Source of the DNA: Akkermansiaceae bacterium
Lineage (GTDB): Bacteria; Verrucomicrobiota; Verrucomicrobiia; Verrucomicrobiales; Akkermansiaceae
DNA: 64,000 bases
Assembly (NCBI GenBank): GCA_028822935.1
Contig: JAPKCM010000009.1
Span: 1-64,000, forward strand
Direction of reading: 5' to 3'
Under the pieces are notes generated by a model. The model saw only the letters and a program-made list of their open reading frames with translations, ran no database searches and was not told the DNA's origin. A program made the position numbers and the translations under genes. Below are positions 29,997-40,023 of this stretch, one piece after another. How positions within the stretch are numbered: position 1 is the stretch's first letter; each line of letters opens with the position of its first letter.

Positions 29997-31061
29997 ATGC
30001 AGCTCCCCGAACGCGTCTCGATCCCGATCACGCCGGGTGACTTCGATGATATTATTGATGTTCGAGCGCCTTCGGAATTCAAAGAAGATCACATTCCGGG
30101 AGCTGTCAATCTCCCCGTCCTCACCGACGAACAGCACCATGAGGTCGGCCTTCTTCATGCCTCCAGTCCTTTCGAGGCACGGCGACTCGGGGCCACCCTA
30201 ATCACGGAGAACATCCATCTTCACCTCAAGAACCACCTCAGCCAGAAGAACAGCGAATTCGCCCCCCTTCTCTACTGCTGGCGCGGCAACATGCGCTCCA
30301 ACTCCATGGCCGTCGTCTTTCGATCCATCGGTTGGCGAGCCCGAATCCTCGATGGTGGATACAAAGCTTGGCGCAAGTGGCTCATCACCGATCTCTCACG
30401 ATCGATCAGCTCCTCAAAACCCGAACTGATCGTTCTGGGAGGACTGACCGGATGTGGGAAAACGCGCCTGCTCCACGAGCTTAAAAAGCAGGGCGCCCAG
30501 ATTCTCGATCTCGAAGGTCTCGCCAATCACCGGGGATCTATCTTGGGCAACGCTCCCGATAGCGCCCAGCCCACCCAACGTCGCTTTGACAGTCTTCTCT
30601 GGTCCGCATTTCAAGACTATGATCCGAATCGCCCCGTCTTCACGGAAGCTGAATCCAATCGCATCGGTCGACTTCAGCTTCCCGCATCTCTCTGGAAACG
30701 CCTAGGCGAAAGCCGCCTCATCCTTCTTGATCTCCCCCTGCCTGAGCGCGCGCGCATTCTCGCCGACGACTACCGCCATTTCATTGACGATCCCAACTCT
30801 CTCAAAGAAACTCTGAGTGGTCTCACAAGACTTCGCGGAAAGACACTGATTGAAACTTGGTTTCAGCAGATCGACTCCTCCGACTGGTCTTCATTCCTGC
30901 AATCGATTCTAATCGACCACTACGACCTCGCTTATCGCCGACCCGGTTCGGATGACTCGATTTATCCGGAACCCGAATGCACTATTTCTCCTGAGAGCTG
31001 CGCTGAGAAGAATTTCCAGCATTCTGCAAAAGAGCTGATCGACCGCTTCCAGGCATGCTGA
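29997..31061 (+). CDS. mnmH: tRNA 2-selenouridine synthase (rhodanese + P-loop)
   Basis: IIDVRAPSEFKEDHIPGAVNLPVL, LLYCWRGNMRSNSMA (catalytic Cys), GGLTGCGKT. Confidence 0.93.
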   Translation: MQLPERVSIPITPGDFDDIIDVRAPSEFKEDHIPGAVNLPVLTDEQHHEVGLLHASSPFEARRLGATLITENIHLHLKNHLSQKNSEFAPLLYCWRGNMRSNSMAVVFRSIGWRARILDGGYKAWRKWLITDLSRSISSSKPELIVLGGLTGCGKTRLLHELKKQGAQILDLEGLANHRGSILGNAPDSAQPTQRRFDSLLWSAFQDYDPNRPVFTEAESNRIGRLQLPASLWKRLGESRLILLDLPLPERARILADDYRHFIDDPNSLKETLSGLTRLRGKTLIETWFQQIDSSDWSSFLQSILIDHYDLAYRRPGSDDSIYPEPECTISPESCAEKNFQHSAKELIDRFQAC

Positions 31062-31837
31062 TCGATTCTCACAACCATCTTGCGGATCCACGCTTCGACG
31101 GAAGGCGGGATCGAATCATCGAGGAAATGAAATCGGCGAGCATCGTCCACTGCGTCGTCAACGGAACCCACCCCGTAGATTGGCCTGTTGTCGCTGATCT
31201 TGCTGAAAAGCATCCCGCATTCATCACTCCTTCCTTCGGACTCCATCCATGGCGAATCCAAGATTCTCCCGACGATTGGCTCCCTTCCCTTGAAGAGTAT
31301 CTTCAACGGTTTCCCCGTGCTGGATTGGGCGAGTGCGGACTTGATCGCTGGATGACAGAGCCCGACTTTCCTAGTCAGATTCAAGTCTTCGAGAATCAGC
31401 TCGCACTTGCCGCCAAGCTCAATCGACCGACCACCATCCACTGCCTCAAGGCTTGGGGACCGCTCCTTGACTGCCTCCGTAGCGCGCCAGCTCTTCCTCC
31501 CATCCTGATTCACTCCTTTGGAGGATCTCTCGAAACGGGTCGCGAACTCGCCAAGCTTGGAGCCTACTTTTCCTTTTCGGGCTATTTCCTCCACCAGAGG
31601 AAAGCGAAGCAACTCGATATCCTCACACTGCTCCCGTCAGATCGTCTTCTTCTTGAGACCGATGCCCCTGACATGCTTCCGCCCGCGGATTGCCAAAAAT
31701 ACCATTTTGCGAGTCTCAATCACCCCGCAAATCTCCAGAAAATTTCCCAAGCGTTTTTAGATCGCACCCAAATCACTATCGGTCAGCACATTAGCAACTC
31801 GGTGAGGTTCTTTAAAATAGGCGGTTTTTCTCGTTAG
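31055..31837 (+). CDS. TatD family hydrolase
   Basis: LIDSHNHLADPRFD, GLHPW, GLGECGLD, LLETDAPDM. Confidence 0.92.
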   Translation: MLIDSHNHLADPRFDGRRDRIIEEMKSASIVHCVVNGTHPVDWPVVADLAEKHPAFITPSFGLHPWRIQDSPDDWLPSLEEYLQRFPRAGLGECGLDRWMTEPDFPSQIQVFENQLALAAKLNRPTTIHCLKAWGPLLDCLRSAPALPPILIHSFGGSLETGRELAKLGAYFSFSGYFLHQRKAKQLDILTLLPSDRLLLETDAPDMLPPADCQKYHFASLNHPANLQKISQAFLDRTQITIGQHISNSVRFFKIGGFSR

Positions 31838-31867
31838 CTTTTCGATAAAACAGTCGTAAAATAAAGG

Positions 31868-34180
31868 ATGAATTTCCGAATTGTCGTTTCCTTAGTGGGC
31901 ACCCTAATCGCACCGATCACCCTCGCCCAAAATGGTGACCGCAAGGGTCACGATAAAATGGGCGACATCGTCCCCGAAGAGCTGATCTCCGAAGCCCCCG
32001 TCCTCAGCGTCGAAGATGCCCTTAAGACATTCACTATTCACGAAGACTTTGTCATCGAATCGGTTGTCGCCGAACCCTTAGTGGATAAGCCCGTCGCGCT
32101 CACCTTCGATGGCCGAGGCCGCATGTGGGTCGTTGAAATGCGGGGTTACATGCCCGATATTGACGGAAAAGGTGAAGACGAACCCGTGGGCCGCATCGCA
32201 ATTTTGGAAGATACCACGGGAGATGGAAAAGCCGATAAACGCACGCTCTTCCTCGATAAGATTCTCCTCCCACGAACGATCGCTTTGGTGCCCAACGGAA
32301 TTATCTACGGCGACCAATCCCAGCTGTTCTATGTCGAACGTGACGGCGACAAACCCAAGGGGAAACCAGTTGTCGTCGATGACAACTACTCTCGCGGAAG
32401 CAACGTCGAGCACAAGCCAAACGGGATGATGCTCGGCATCGATAACTGGATGTATAACTCCAAGAGTTCCCACCGCTACCAGTGGAAGGACGGCAAGCTT
32501 ACGAAAGAAAAAACCTCTGCCCGAGGTCAGTGGGGAATCACTAAAGACGACTTTGGCCGGCTTTACTTCAATTCAAATAGCACCCTCCTCATCGGCGACC
32601 GGACCTGGCCCAACCTCCTCATTGGCAATCCGTCGGTGAAGATGAAAACAAGCATCACGAGCCGGATCGGATCCAACGCAGTGTTTCCTGGTCGCGTGAA
32701 TCCAGGATTGAACCGCGCCTACATTTCTTCGCTGAATGGCTACAACAGTGACACCATTTCCCCGAAAACCTTCAAGTTGACCAATGCCACTGGCGCATGT
32801 GGTCCCGCCATTTACCGTGGCGGTCAGTTTCCTGAAGAATTTCAAAATTGGGCCTTTGTGTGTGAATCTTCAGCGCAACTCGTCAAGGCGATCAAAGTCG
32901 ACGCTACCGGAATTACGGTTTCCGGAAGCCATCCTCTTGATAAGCGTGATTTCTTAACCTCGACCGACGAGCGTTTCCGCCCCGTTAATATCTACACCGC
33001 ACCGGATGGGAGCCTCTATTTGCTCGATATGTATCACGGCATCATCCAGCACAAAACTTACATGACGTCCTATCTCCGCCGCCAGACTCTCAGTCGCGGC
33101 CTCGAAGGACCGGGATTTGGTCATGGCCGGATTTACCGCATTCGCGCCAAGTCAAAGCCTCTTGAAAAGATGGTGAATCTCGAAAAAGCCGATGCCAAAT
33201 CACTGGCCACTGTTCTCGTTTCGAATAATGGTATTCATCGGGATCTTGCTCAGAAAGAAATCATCGACCGGAAACTCGCCGACGCGCCCCCTTTCCTCCG
33301 CAAGCTCATCACGGGTGACTTTAAGAGCACGGCTAAGGTCCATGCAATTTGGACCCTTGAAGGCCTTGGATCACTGACCGCCTCTGATCTTAATCCCCTC
33401 CTCCAGTCCTCCGACGAAGACTTGATCATTTCCGCTCTCTATGCCGCGCTTTCGCTCTCTGACAGCGAACTGACCAGCTTAGCTGCCTCAGTCATCGCAC
33501 TGAAAAACACCGATGCAGTCCTCCCCTATAAAGCGCGGGTGCTAGCCACTATCCCCTCGGCGAACTCTCTCAATGTCTTAGGTGATCTTCTTAAAGATCA
33601 CGGGGAAAAATCATTCGTTCGTGAAGCAGCCATAGTCGGACTATCCCAAACTGCGTCCGCTTTCGCCAAGATCAACAAGGGCCAATACTCAGACAAACAA
33701 TTCAACGAATGGCTGAAACAGTCACTCAAAGGACCTCAAATAGAAATCGATCCAATGACCCTTCTTAAGGGTGAGCACCTAGCTTCCCACAAGAGAGGAA
33801 AAGAACTCTACCTCGGGCGCGCTGCTTGCATTGGCTGCCATGGACCCGATGGTGAAGGCCTCCCAAATTTAGGGCCAACTCTCAATGTCTCCGATTGGGT
33901 CACCGGAGACCATGAACGCTTGTCCAAGATTCTCCTTCACGGCCTCCAAGGCCCCATCATTATCAACGGAAAGAAATTTACCCCTCTGGCATTCATGCCC
34001 GGACTTGCCCAAAACACCGCGATTAACGATCAAGATCTTGCAGATCTCATGACCTACATCCGCAGTGGCTGGGAGAACCGAGCCAGTCAGATTCCTGAAA
34101 GCGAGGTCGCCAGAATTCGAGTTGCCACCAAAGATCGCACATCAGGGCAGATGTATAGCAACGACGACTTCAAAAAGTAA
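31868..34180 (+). CDS. PVC-type heme-binding CxxCH dehydrogenase-like protein
   Basis: Beta-propeller dehydrogenase N-terminus (LTFDGRGRMWVVEMRGY), HEAT-like middle, C-terminal ACIGCHGPDGEG cytochrome domain. Confidence 0.88.
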   Translation: MNFRIVVSLVGTLIAPITLAQNGDRKGHDKMGDIVPEELISEAPVLSVEDALKTFTIHEDFVIESVVAEPLVDKPVALTFDGRGRMWVVEMRGYMPDIDGKGEDEPVGRIAILEDTTGDGKADKRTLFLDKILLPRTIALVPNGIIYGDQSQLFYVERDGDKPKGKPVVVDDNYSRGSNVEHKPNGMMLGIDNWMYNSKSSHRYQWKDGKLTKEKTSARGQWGITKDDFGRLYFNSNSTLLIGDRTWPNLLIGNPSVKMKTSITSRIGSNAVFPGRVNPGLNRAYISSLNGYNSDTISPKTFKLTNATGACGPAIYRGGQFPEEFQNWAFVCESSAQLVKAIKVDATGITVSGSHPLDKRDFLTSTDERFRPVNIYTAPDGSLYLLDMYHGIIQHKTYMTSYLRRQTLSRGLEGPGFGHGRIYRIRAKSKPLEKMVNLEKADAKSLATVLVSNNGIHRDLAQKEIIDRKLADAPPFLRKLITGDFKSTAKVHAIWTLEGLGSLTASDLNPLLQSSDEDLIISALYAALSLSDSELTSLAASVIALKNTDAVLPYKARVLATIPSANSLNVLGDLLKDHGEKSFVREAAIVGLSQTASAFAKINKGQYSDKQFNEWLKQSLKGPQIEIDPMTLLKGEHLASHKRGKELYLGRAACIGCHGPDGEGLPNLGPTLNVSDWVTGDHERLSKILLHGLQGPIIINGKKFTPLAFMPGLAQNTAINDQDLADLMTYIRSGWENRASQIPESEVARIRVATKDRTSGQMYSNDDFKK

Positions 34181-34181
34181 A

Positions 34182-34787
34182 TTAGAGCTCCGACTGATCG
34201 GCTTCCTCCATGGTGGGCAGGTCGATTTTTTGGAGAAGTTCTCCAACTACCGCCACGAAGGAGACCGTAAGATCATCACCTTCACTTCGAGTGACAAAAC
34301 GGGGCACCGCTCCTTCTTCCAAGCCGAGAAATTGATCGAGCATCGCGGGATCAAAGCCATGGAGATTCTCAGCCCGATGATAGTGAAGAACAATTGGGGC
34401 ATCTCCAATTTCCCGTTCGTAACGAGTCAGATTGAAGATCATAGATTGGAACGAATCTTTGATTTCTTCAGCTCTTTTTGGGTCCACCGGAGCGACGAAA
34501 ATAATTCCATCAACCCCGTCGAGAAGCATTTCTGTAATGGCATTGAATTCGACATGTCCAGCAGTCGTATACGCCGTTAATTCGGTGACCCATCCCTTCG
34601 CAGGGATCTCCTTTCATTCCCATGATGCTTGGTAGACATCGGTCTCTCCGACACGATTGTGATGCAGGGGTCCGCTCCCTTTCTGCCTCGCAAGTTGACC
34701 GAGAATTTTTCTCTTTCCGGCACCAGAAGGTCCAACGAGCGCAAGCTTTAGCTTCACCAAGTGTCGTTCTTCCAGGATTTCAGGCAT
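34182..34787 (-). pseudogene. MglA-like/small Ras-type GTPase with in-frame TGA (34614..34616) and altered P-loop; ORF track lists only 34182..34529
   Basis: Manual translation: MPEILEERHLVKLKLALVGPSGAGKRKILGQLARQKGSGPLHHNRVGETDVYQASWE*KEIPAKGWVTELTAYTTAGHVEFNAITEMLLDGVDGIIFVAPVD... Confidence 0.65.
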
Positions 34788-34813
34788 AATCCTAAATGCG
34801 GTGGCGGACAGAT

Positions 34814-35914
34814 TTACGAATCCAACCGGGCAAGTTCCCGAGTGACGATAATCAAGGTTTCGCGCACACCTGACGCATAGCCACCATCCTCATGAAGGAT
34901 AGCAAGAGTCGTGCCCTCTTCCTCGATGATGTCAATATCACCATCAGGCGAGCTAAGCCCGATAGAATGCTCTTCACCAAATCCCAAACGAGAGACACTA
35001 TCACGGAGAACCCGCATTGCCCGAGCTTCCTCAGAACCAATAACGTGGAGATTTCTCACACCGGGAAGGGTTCGGGATCTTTGAAGCATTTCATAAGCAG
35101 TAAGCTCATGATTTACTCCAAAAATTGCTCTCAGCACCAATTGGGGAGTTCCCCCGTGTGCCATCGACCCCTGTCTTGAAGCCGGAGCTTCAGCCCGTGC
35201 GGTCTGAGCCGGGGCTGCAGGAGTAAGATGCGCAGATGATGGCGGGGAATTCACTGGCGCAAACGAACTCGCGCCCGGAGCTAGAGCATCGAAAAGTGCG
35301 GCTCCATTTTCGTTCCCGTTATAACCGTTCAGGGGACTATATTCTTGGGAAGATGCGGGTTGAACCGGAGCAACCTGCTGCAGGGCTGCAGGTTGAAAAT
35401 CTTGAGCAACTCTCTGTGGCTCGACTGGGTCAAACGCCCCGGGCGCCGAGGCAGGCGCTTCCTGAACGGGACTCTGAACAGGAGCCGCTGGGGCATAGCA
35501 TTGCACAGGTGGTGGCTGTTGGTGATTGGGGGGGAGCTCCGCTAAAAATCCTTCGGTAGGACCTCCAATAACCGCCTCGAAAAGACTCGCATGTCCTGCA
35601 CCACCACGCTCAAAGGGAGGCTGAACACTCGACGACTCATGACTTCCACGCTGAGCGGGTTCAGGGAAACGACGCTCTGGGAGCTTAGCCAGACATCCTG
35701 CTGCCGCATCAACCAAGCCAAACCGGGAATCACTCCCTACTCCGGCAAAGGGGAAGGAAGTTACCGGTGCCTCTGTTGTCTTTGCAATCTGGAAGGGATT
35801 GTCAACGGAACCTACCACCTGAGGTGAAGCCGTCTGAAAGGGACTGGGTGCTGGTGCATTGTTTCTAGCGGGTTGTCCTGCAGCAGCAAAAGGATTTGGA
35901 GGGTCAGCGCTCAT
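34814..35914 (-). CDS. Hypothetical protein: Pro/Ala-rich disordered N-terminus and a C-terminal roadblock-like domain (tentative)
   Basis: Low-complexity N-terminus; C-terminal LPGVRNLHVIGSEEARAMRV...LIIVTRELARL; 26 bp upstream of the GTPase start. Confidence 0.55.
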   Translation of the reverse strand: MSADPPNPFAAAGQPARNNAPAPSPFQTASPQVVGSVDNPFQIAKTTEAPVTSFPFAGVGSDSRFGLVDAAAGCLAKLPERRFPEPAQRGSHESSSVQPPFERGGAGHASLFEAVIGGPTEGFLAELPPNHQQPPPVQCYAPAAPVQSPVQEAPASAPGAFDPVEPQRVAQDFQPAALQQVAPVQPASSQEYSPLNGYNGNENGAALFDALAPGASSFAPVNSPPSSAHLTPAAPAQTARAEAPASRQGSMAHGGTPQLVLRAIFGVNHELTAYEMLQRSRTLPGVRNLHVIGSEEARAMRVLRDSVSRLGFGEEHSIGLSSPDGDIDIIEEEGTTLAILHEDGGYASGVRETLIIVTRELARLDS

Positions 35915-36028
35915 CGGCTAGATAGTTAATTAAAAGTGAAATCATAGACACCTTAAGCGTATTAAACAATCTTTAATCTTTCACCCTGTTGACGTTCTAA
36001 CTTTAGGTTTATTCAAGAAAAATACAAA

Positions 36029-36571
36029 TCAACTCCCCAATCTTCTTAATTTCCTCCGGATCGATAGTTTTGAGGCCGTAGAAATACGGTCCGTGAACAA
36101 AATCCCGTTGAGATGATCCGTTTCATGCTGAATCGCCCGCGCTAGAAGACCGTCGGTTTCCACGGTGACTTTCGTGCCATCAAGTCTCTCCAATCTCGCG
36201 GTGATCTCTCGGGAACGCTTCACCTCCGCCGTAATTCCGTCGATGCTGAGGCAACCCTCAGTCGATGATTCTTTTTCTGAGCCCAATTTGAGTTCTGGAT
36301 TAATGAAAACGAGAGGCATCAAATCCTCCATCTTTACGTCCTCTCCATCTACCCGCAGGTAACTGATGCACTCCGGGTCATGGGAAACGTCGACAATGGC
36401 CAACTGAAGATCGCGATCGACCTGAGGCGCGGCTAGCCCGATCCCCTGGGCTTCCTCCATTGTTTCGATCATGTCATCCACGAGAGCGCGCATTTCATCG
36501 GTCACCTCTGTGACACGCTTACATTTCTTGCGAAGAACAGGATTTCCGTACTGGGTAATGGGTAAAATCAT
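36029..36571 (-). CDS. def: Peptide deformylase
   Basis: GIGLAAPQV, EGCLSIDGI (EGCLS), QHETDHLNG (HExxH). Confidence 0.95.
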   Translation of the reverse strand: MILPITQYGNPVLRKKCKRVTEVTDEMRALVDDMIETMEEAQGIGLAAPQVDRDLQLAIVDVSHDPECISYLRVDGEDVKMEDLMPLVFINPELKLGSEKESSTEGCLSIDGITAEVKRSREITARLERLDGTKVTVETDGLLARAIQHETDHLNGILFTDRISTASKLSIRRKLRRLGS

Positions 36572-37029
36572 GAGCTGGGATCAGTTTCAGAGGGGCTTAA
36601 AGGAGGCAGAGGTTTCTTAACTCGATAAATCAGTTCGTCATCCCCGTAACCCGCTTGCACTGCGGCGCTGTGCGCTGCAAGAATTTTTCCCCAAGGGCAG
36701 TCCTCATCAGCCCGCAGAACCAACTTAAGACCTTTCCTTAAATTCCGGTTCGCAATGAGAGTTTCTTTAAGGAGGCCTTCCACAATCGGCAACCCGTCGA
36801 TCTCAGCTGTCCCCTCCTTATTCAGGGAGAGGACAGATCGCGCCTTGGTCACCGTGGTCACCTTGAGCGAATTCACAGTCGGCAGGCTCACCTTCATCTC
36901 CGGACTGGGAATGGGCTCCTCATACTCTCTCATCGTCACGATGAAGAAAAAGAGCAAGGTCACCAAAATGTCGATCAAGGGAACGATCGGCACCGTGACG
37001 GGCTTTTTTGGGGGACGATGAAATTCCAC
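36568..37029 (-). CDS. ExbD/TolR family biopolymer transporter
   Basis: N-terminal TM with VPLIDILVTLLFFFIV; ATGA overlap with def. Confidence 0.85.
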   Translation of the reverse strand: MEFHRPPKKPVTVPIVPLIDILVTLLFFFIVTMREYEEPIPSPEMKVSLPTVNSLKVTTVTKARSVLSLNKEGTAEIDGLPIVEGLLKETLIANRNLRKGLKLVLRADEDCPWGKILAAHSAAVQAGYGDDELIYRVKKPLPPLSPSETDPSS

Positions 37030-37041
37030 AGTTATATCGAG

Positions 37042-37683
37042 TTACTTGTCGAAGAAAAAAACGTGTTGGTGACAAGCGGATACCACCCGTCCCAGAAGCA
37101 CCTCCAGTCTTGCGGAAAGAGTTTCAATCTTTCTGCTAAAATAGCTCTGGGCAATGACCGAAGGAACAGCAATCGCAATTCCCACAATCGTCGTGCTGAG
37201 CGCCTTCGCAATTCCCAAACCGATGATTTCCTTGTCATCCAAATCAGCAAAAACGGTAACCAGTCCACTCGCTGTCCCAAGTAAGCCGAGCAAGGGCGCG
37301 ATCGTAATCACGACCTCCAACACCGGCATCCCGGAATGCATACGAACGATCTCTTCACGTGCCGACGATTGAACCGCTTCCTGCACTTCCCCCTGGGTCC
37401 GACCCGCATTTCTAAGGGCAACGGAGCAGAGGCGAGAGAGCGAATTCTCCCCCCTGGAAAACTCCTGCTGAAGGTCATTGAGCGTTCCCGCCTCCAGATG
37501 CTCCTCGAATTTCTCCACTTCTTGTCCAAGACGATCCGGGAGGATTTTGAGACGTGTCAACGTCAGGGCCTTCAAGATAATGACAGTCAGGGCCGCAATG
37601 GAACAGAGCGCGAGGAGGAACATAAAGAGTCCTCCCCCACTGAAAAATTGCCAAGTCTCACGCAAGGCTTCCGTAAAATTCAT
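37042..37683 (-). CDS. MotA/TolQ/ExbB proton channel family protein
   Basis: ITIAPLLGLLGTASGLVTVF; ALSTTIVGIAIAVPSVIAQSYF. Confidence 0.92.
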   Translation of the reverse strand: MNFTEALRETWQFFSGGGLFMFLLALCSIAALTVIILKALTLTRLKILPDRLGQEVEKFEEHLEAGTLNDLQQEFSRGENSLSRLCSVALRNAGRTQGEVQEAVQSSAREEIVRMHSGMPVLEVVITIAPLLGLLGTASGLVTVFADLDDKEIIGLGIAKALSTTIVGIAIAVPSVIAQSYFSRKIETLSARLEVLLGRVVSACHQHVFFFDK

Positions 37684-37689
37684 GGACGT

Positions 37690-38811
37690 CTAATAGTTGA
37701 AGGTGATGTTAAGCTCAAGGGGTTCCCCATCCAGTTCTTTACTGACTTCTATAGGCATTACTGGAAATTTGCTGGCTTGGATCGAGTCGAGAATGATCGC
37801 CCTCTGCATGTCGGACGCTCCTCGCATCTCTACCTGCCTCCGACCCGATACCTTTCCTTTCGCATCCACCAAAAAGCGAATCGTAATATGGCCGGGAGCT
37901 GAATGAACTCTAAATTTGAAATGTCTCGGCTGCCACTCACGCTCGATGAGTCGAAAAATTGTTTCCTGATAGCGGCCCAAGGGACTGTCTTCGACATTGA
38001 GCGATCCTTTTCCCGAGGCATTGAGTGTCCCCTGAACTTTCGTCTTTGATTGCTGGGATTGAAACCCTCCTTGGGGGCTCCCTTCATTTTTGACGACTTT
38101 GGCAACTTCCTTCTTCATCGGAGGAGTCTCCTCAACCTTAGCTTGCACTTCTTCTTTGGGCGCTTTTTTTACCGTCGCATCATCGAGAGTTTCCCTCACC
38201 CCTTCTGTATCCACGAAATCCACGGGCACATCCTTAACCATCGCCGTCTTCTCCAAAGGCTTGGATTCATCAGGAGTAGGATCGACTTTTTCCCGAGAGG
38301 ACGAGTCACCCACTTTACCGATCGACTCCCCTTTCATCCCACTGCCCTTGTCCGGTCCATCATTGAACCTTTCATTGGTCACCTTAATGTCATCCACCAC
38401 CTCTTGGTCTCCAGGCAAGGCCGTTTCTTTCTTGTCCCCCGTCATCGCATTGGCATCACTGGAGGCAACGGTGTCTTTTTTTCCAATAAAATCTGCCTTC
38501 TCAGGAACAGCCGTCTCCTGAGCCTCTGGCGTCTGAGCAAATTTAGGGCGCTCGGAAGAGGAGGGGATTTCTTCTTCCAGAACCACTACCGGGACCTCGA
38601 TCACCGGAACTGGATCTTCTTCAAATCGGATGACTATTTCGGTCATCTCCCCGGAATTTGTTTCCTCAGACTCTCTAGCCTCGCTCACCTTTCCCGCGAT
38701 CAACTCAAAGAGAAGAAGAGCGGCGAAGATGCAAAACACCAAAACATGCAGCCAGACCGCCACTAAAATAGCGATCCAGAGTTCACGTTGATAAGAAATG
38801 CCAGCAGTCAC
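37690..38811 (-). CDS. TonB-like energy transducer
   Basis: N-terminal TM, long acidic linker, C-terminal TonB-type domain (HITIRFLVDAKGKVSGRRQVEMRG); operon with ExbB/ExbD. Confidence 0.75.
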   Translation of the reverse strand: MTAGISYQRELWIAILVAVWLHVLVFCIFAALLLFELIAGKVSEARESEETNSGEMTEIVIRFEEDPVPVIEVPVVVLEEEIPSSSERPKFAQTPEAQETAVPEKADFIGKKDTVASSDANAMTGDKKETALPGDQEVVDDIKVTNERFNDGPDKGSGMKGESIGKVGDSSSREKVDPTPDESKPLEKTAMVKDVPVDFVDTEGVRETLDDATVKKAPKEEVQAKVEETPPMKKEVAKVVKNEGSPQGGFQSQQSKTKVQGTLNASGKGSLNVEDSPLGRYQETIFRLIEREWQPRHFKFRVHSAPGHITIRFLVDAKGKVSGRRQVEMRGASDMQRAIILDSIQASKFPVMPIEVSKELDGEPLELNITFNY

Positions 38812-38853
38812 CTTGAGGGAATAGTCGTCATTACCAGGGAAGCTGGCAACTTC

Positions 38854-40023
38854 TTAGTCCACTTCGATATACTTGCTCCGGTGGACCCAGATGCTCTGCA
38901 CAAGTCCCAAGAGGAACATGCAGATCAAGACAAAGGTTCCGGAGTAGCTCACGAGCGGAAGTGGAATTCCCGTGATTGGAGTGAGGAGAATGCACATCCC
39001 TATGTTCTCGAACATGTGGGCAAAAAACAATCCTACGACCCCTCCGACAATGAGCCGCCCGGCCATATCTCTGCTATAAAAGGCGATAAAAAGGCACTGA
39101 ATCAGCAAGAGGGCAAACCCCGAGATCAAGACTAAGCCCCCTCGGAAGCCTTGCTCTTCCGCGATCACCGCGAAAATAAAGTCGTTATGCGCCGTCTTCC
39201 ACGGAATATAACGTTTATCGTGGAGAGAATCCGTGGCACCCCAACCACCCCCTTTCCATCCTGCTTTTCCGACAGCTGTCGAGACCCAGTAAGCGGCCCA
39301 GTTCTCATCTGTCTTAGTGACGTAACCATTTTCAATCGTTTCCAGGTAGCTCTCGATCCGCTGGGTTCCCCGTTCGGAGAGACTCGGGAGGAGAATAAAA
39401 TAGGTAATGGGCAGGATTCCAATCACCAGAGCCAGCATAAAGGTGAGGTAACGCCAGGGAATTCCACCTACGAGAAGAGCCACCACCGCCACGGGAACCC
39501 AAACAAGCGCCGACCCCATATCACCAATCTTCACCACCATAAAAAAGGGAACGCCGGTTAAGATCCCAATGATGGCCACGCGCACCATCGGGGCACCAAG
39601 GAGACGATGAATCTTCACTAAGTCCTGCGACAGAGTAGCAATCGCAATAATCCCGGCAGCAATGGCAACTTGAGTCGGTTGAAATTTCAAGCCAATCCCG
39701 GGAACAGTAATTCGGTGGGTTTCATCGCCGAAATTCATCGCATGCACCATTAAGCCGATTCCCATAATATACATTGGAACCCCCAGCCAACGAACCCAAC
39801 GGTAGTCAATCAAAGCGGCTGCAAAGTAGACGATCGTGCCCAAAAGCATCCATTTCTTATGCAATCCAGCATAATATTCTCCCCCTCCCATCCCCGAACC
39901 ATCAGGAACAGGGAGATGCCGCGCCGCACTCTCGATCGCAAAGACACCAAAGATCAACAGGGCATACATCGTAAAAACGAGCACCCAATTCATTCCCAGA
40001 ATCTTTCGAAAAAGTGGAGTCAT
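38854..40023 (-). CDS. rodA: Rod shape-determining protein RodA (FtsW/RodA/SpoVE family)
   Basis: GIGLKFQPTQVA, KTAHNDFIFAVIAEEQGFRGG, TGIPLPLVSYSGTF. Confidence 0.92.
   Translation of the reverse strand: MTPLFRKILGMNWVLVFTMYALLIFGVFAIESAARHLPVPDGSGMGGGEYYAGLHKKWMLLGTIVYFAAALIDYRWVRWLGVPMYIMGIGLMVHAMNFGDETHRITVPGIGLKFQPTQVAIAAGIIAIATLSQDLVKIHRLLGAPMVRVAIIGILTGVPFFMVVKIGDMGSALVWVPVAVVALLVGGIPWRYLTFMLALVIGILPITYFILLPSLSERGTQRIESYLETIENGYVTKTDENWAAYWVSTAVGKAGWKGGGWGATDSLHDKRYIPWKTAHNDFIFAVIAEEQGFRGGLVLISGFALLLIQCLFIAFYSRDMAGRLIVGGVVGLFFAHMFENIGMCILLTPITGIPLPLVSYSGTFVLICMFLLGLVQSIWVHRSKYIEVD

Noticed and set aside
3653-34787. Genome-wide UGA reassignment to explain the in-frame TGAs
   Set aside because: TGA is used as a normal stop in multiple intact, overlapping gene pairs in this same window.
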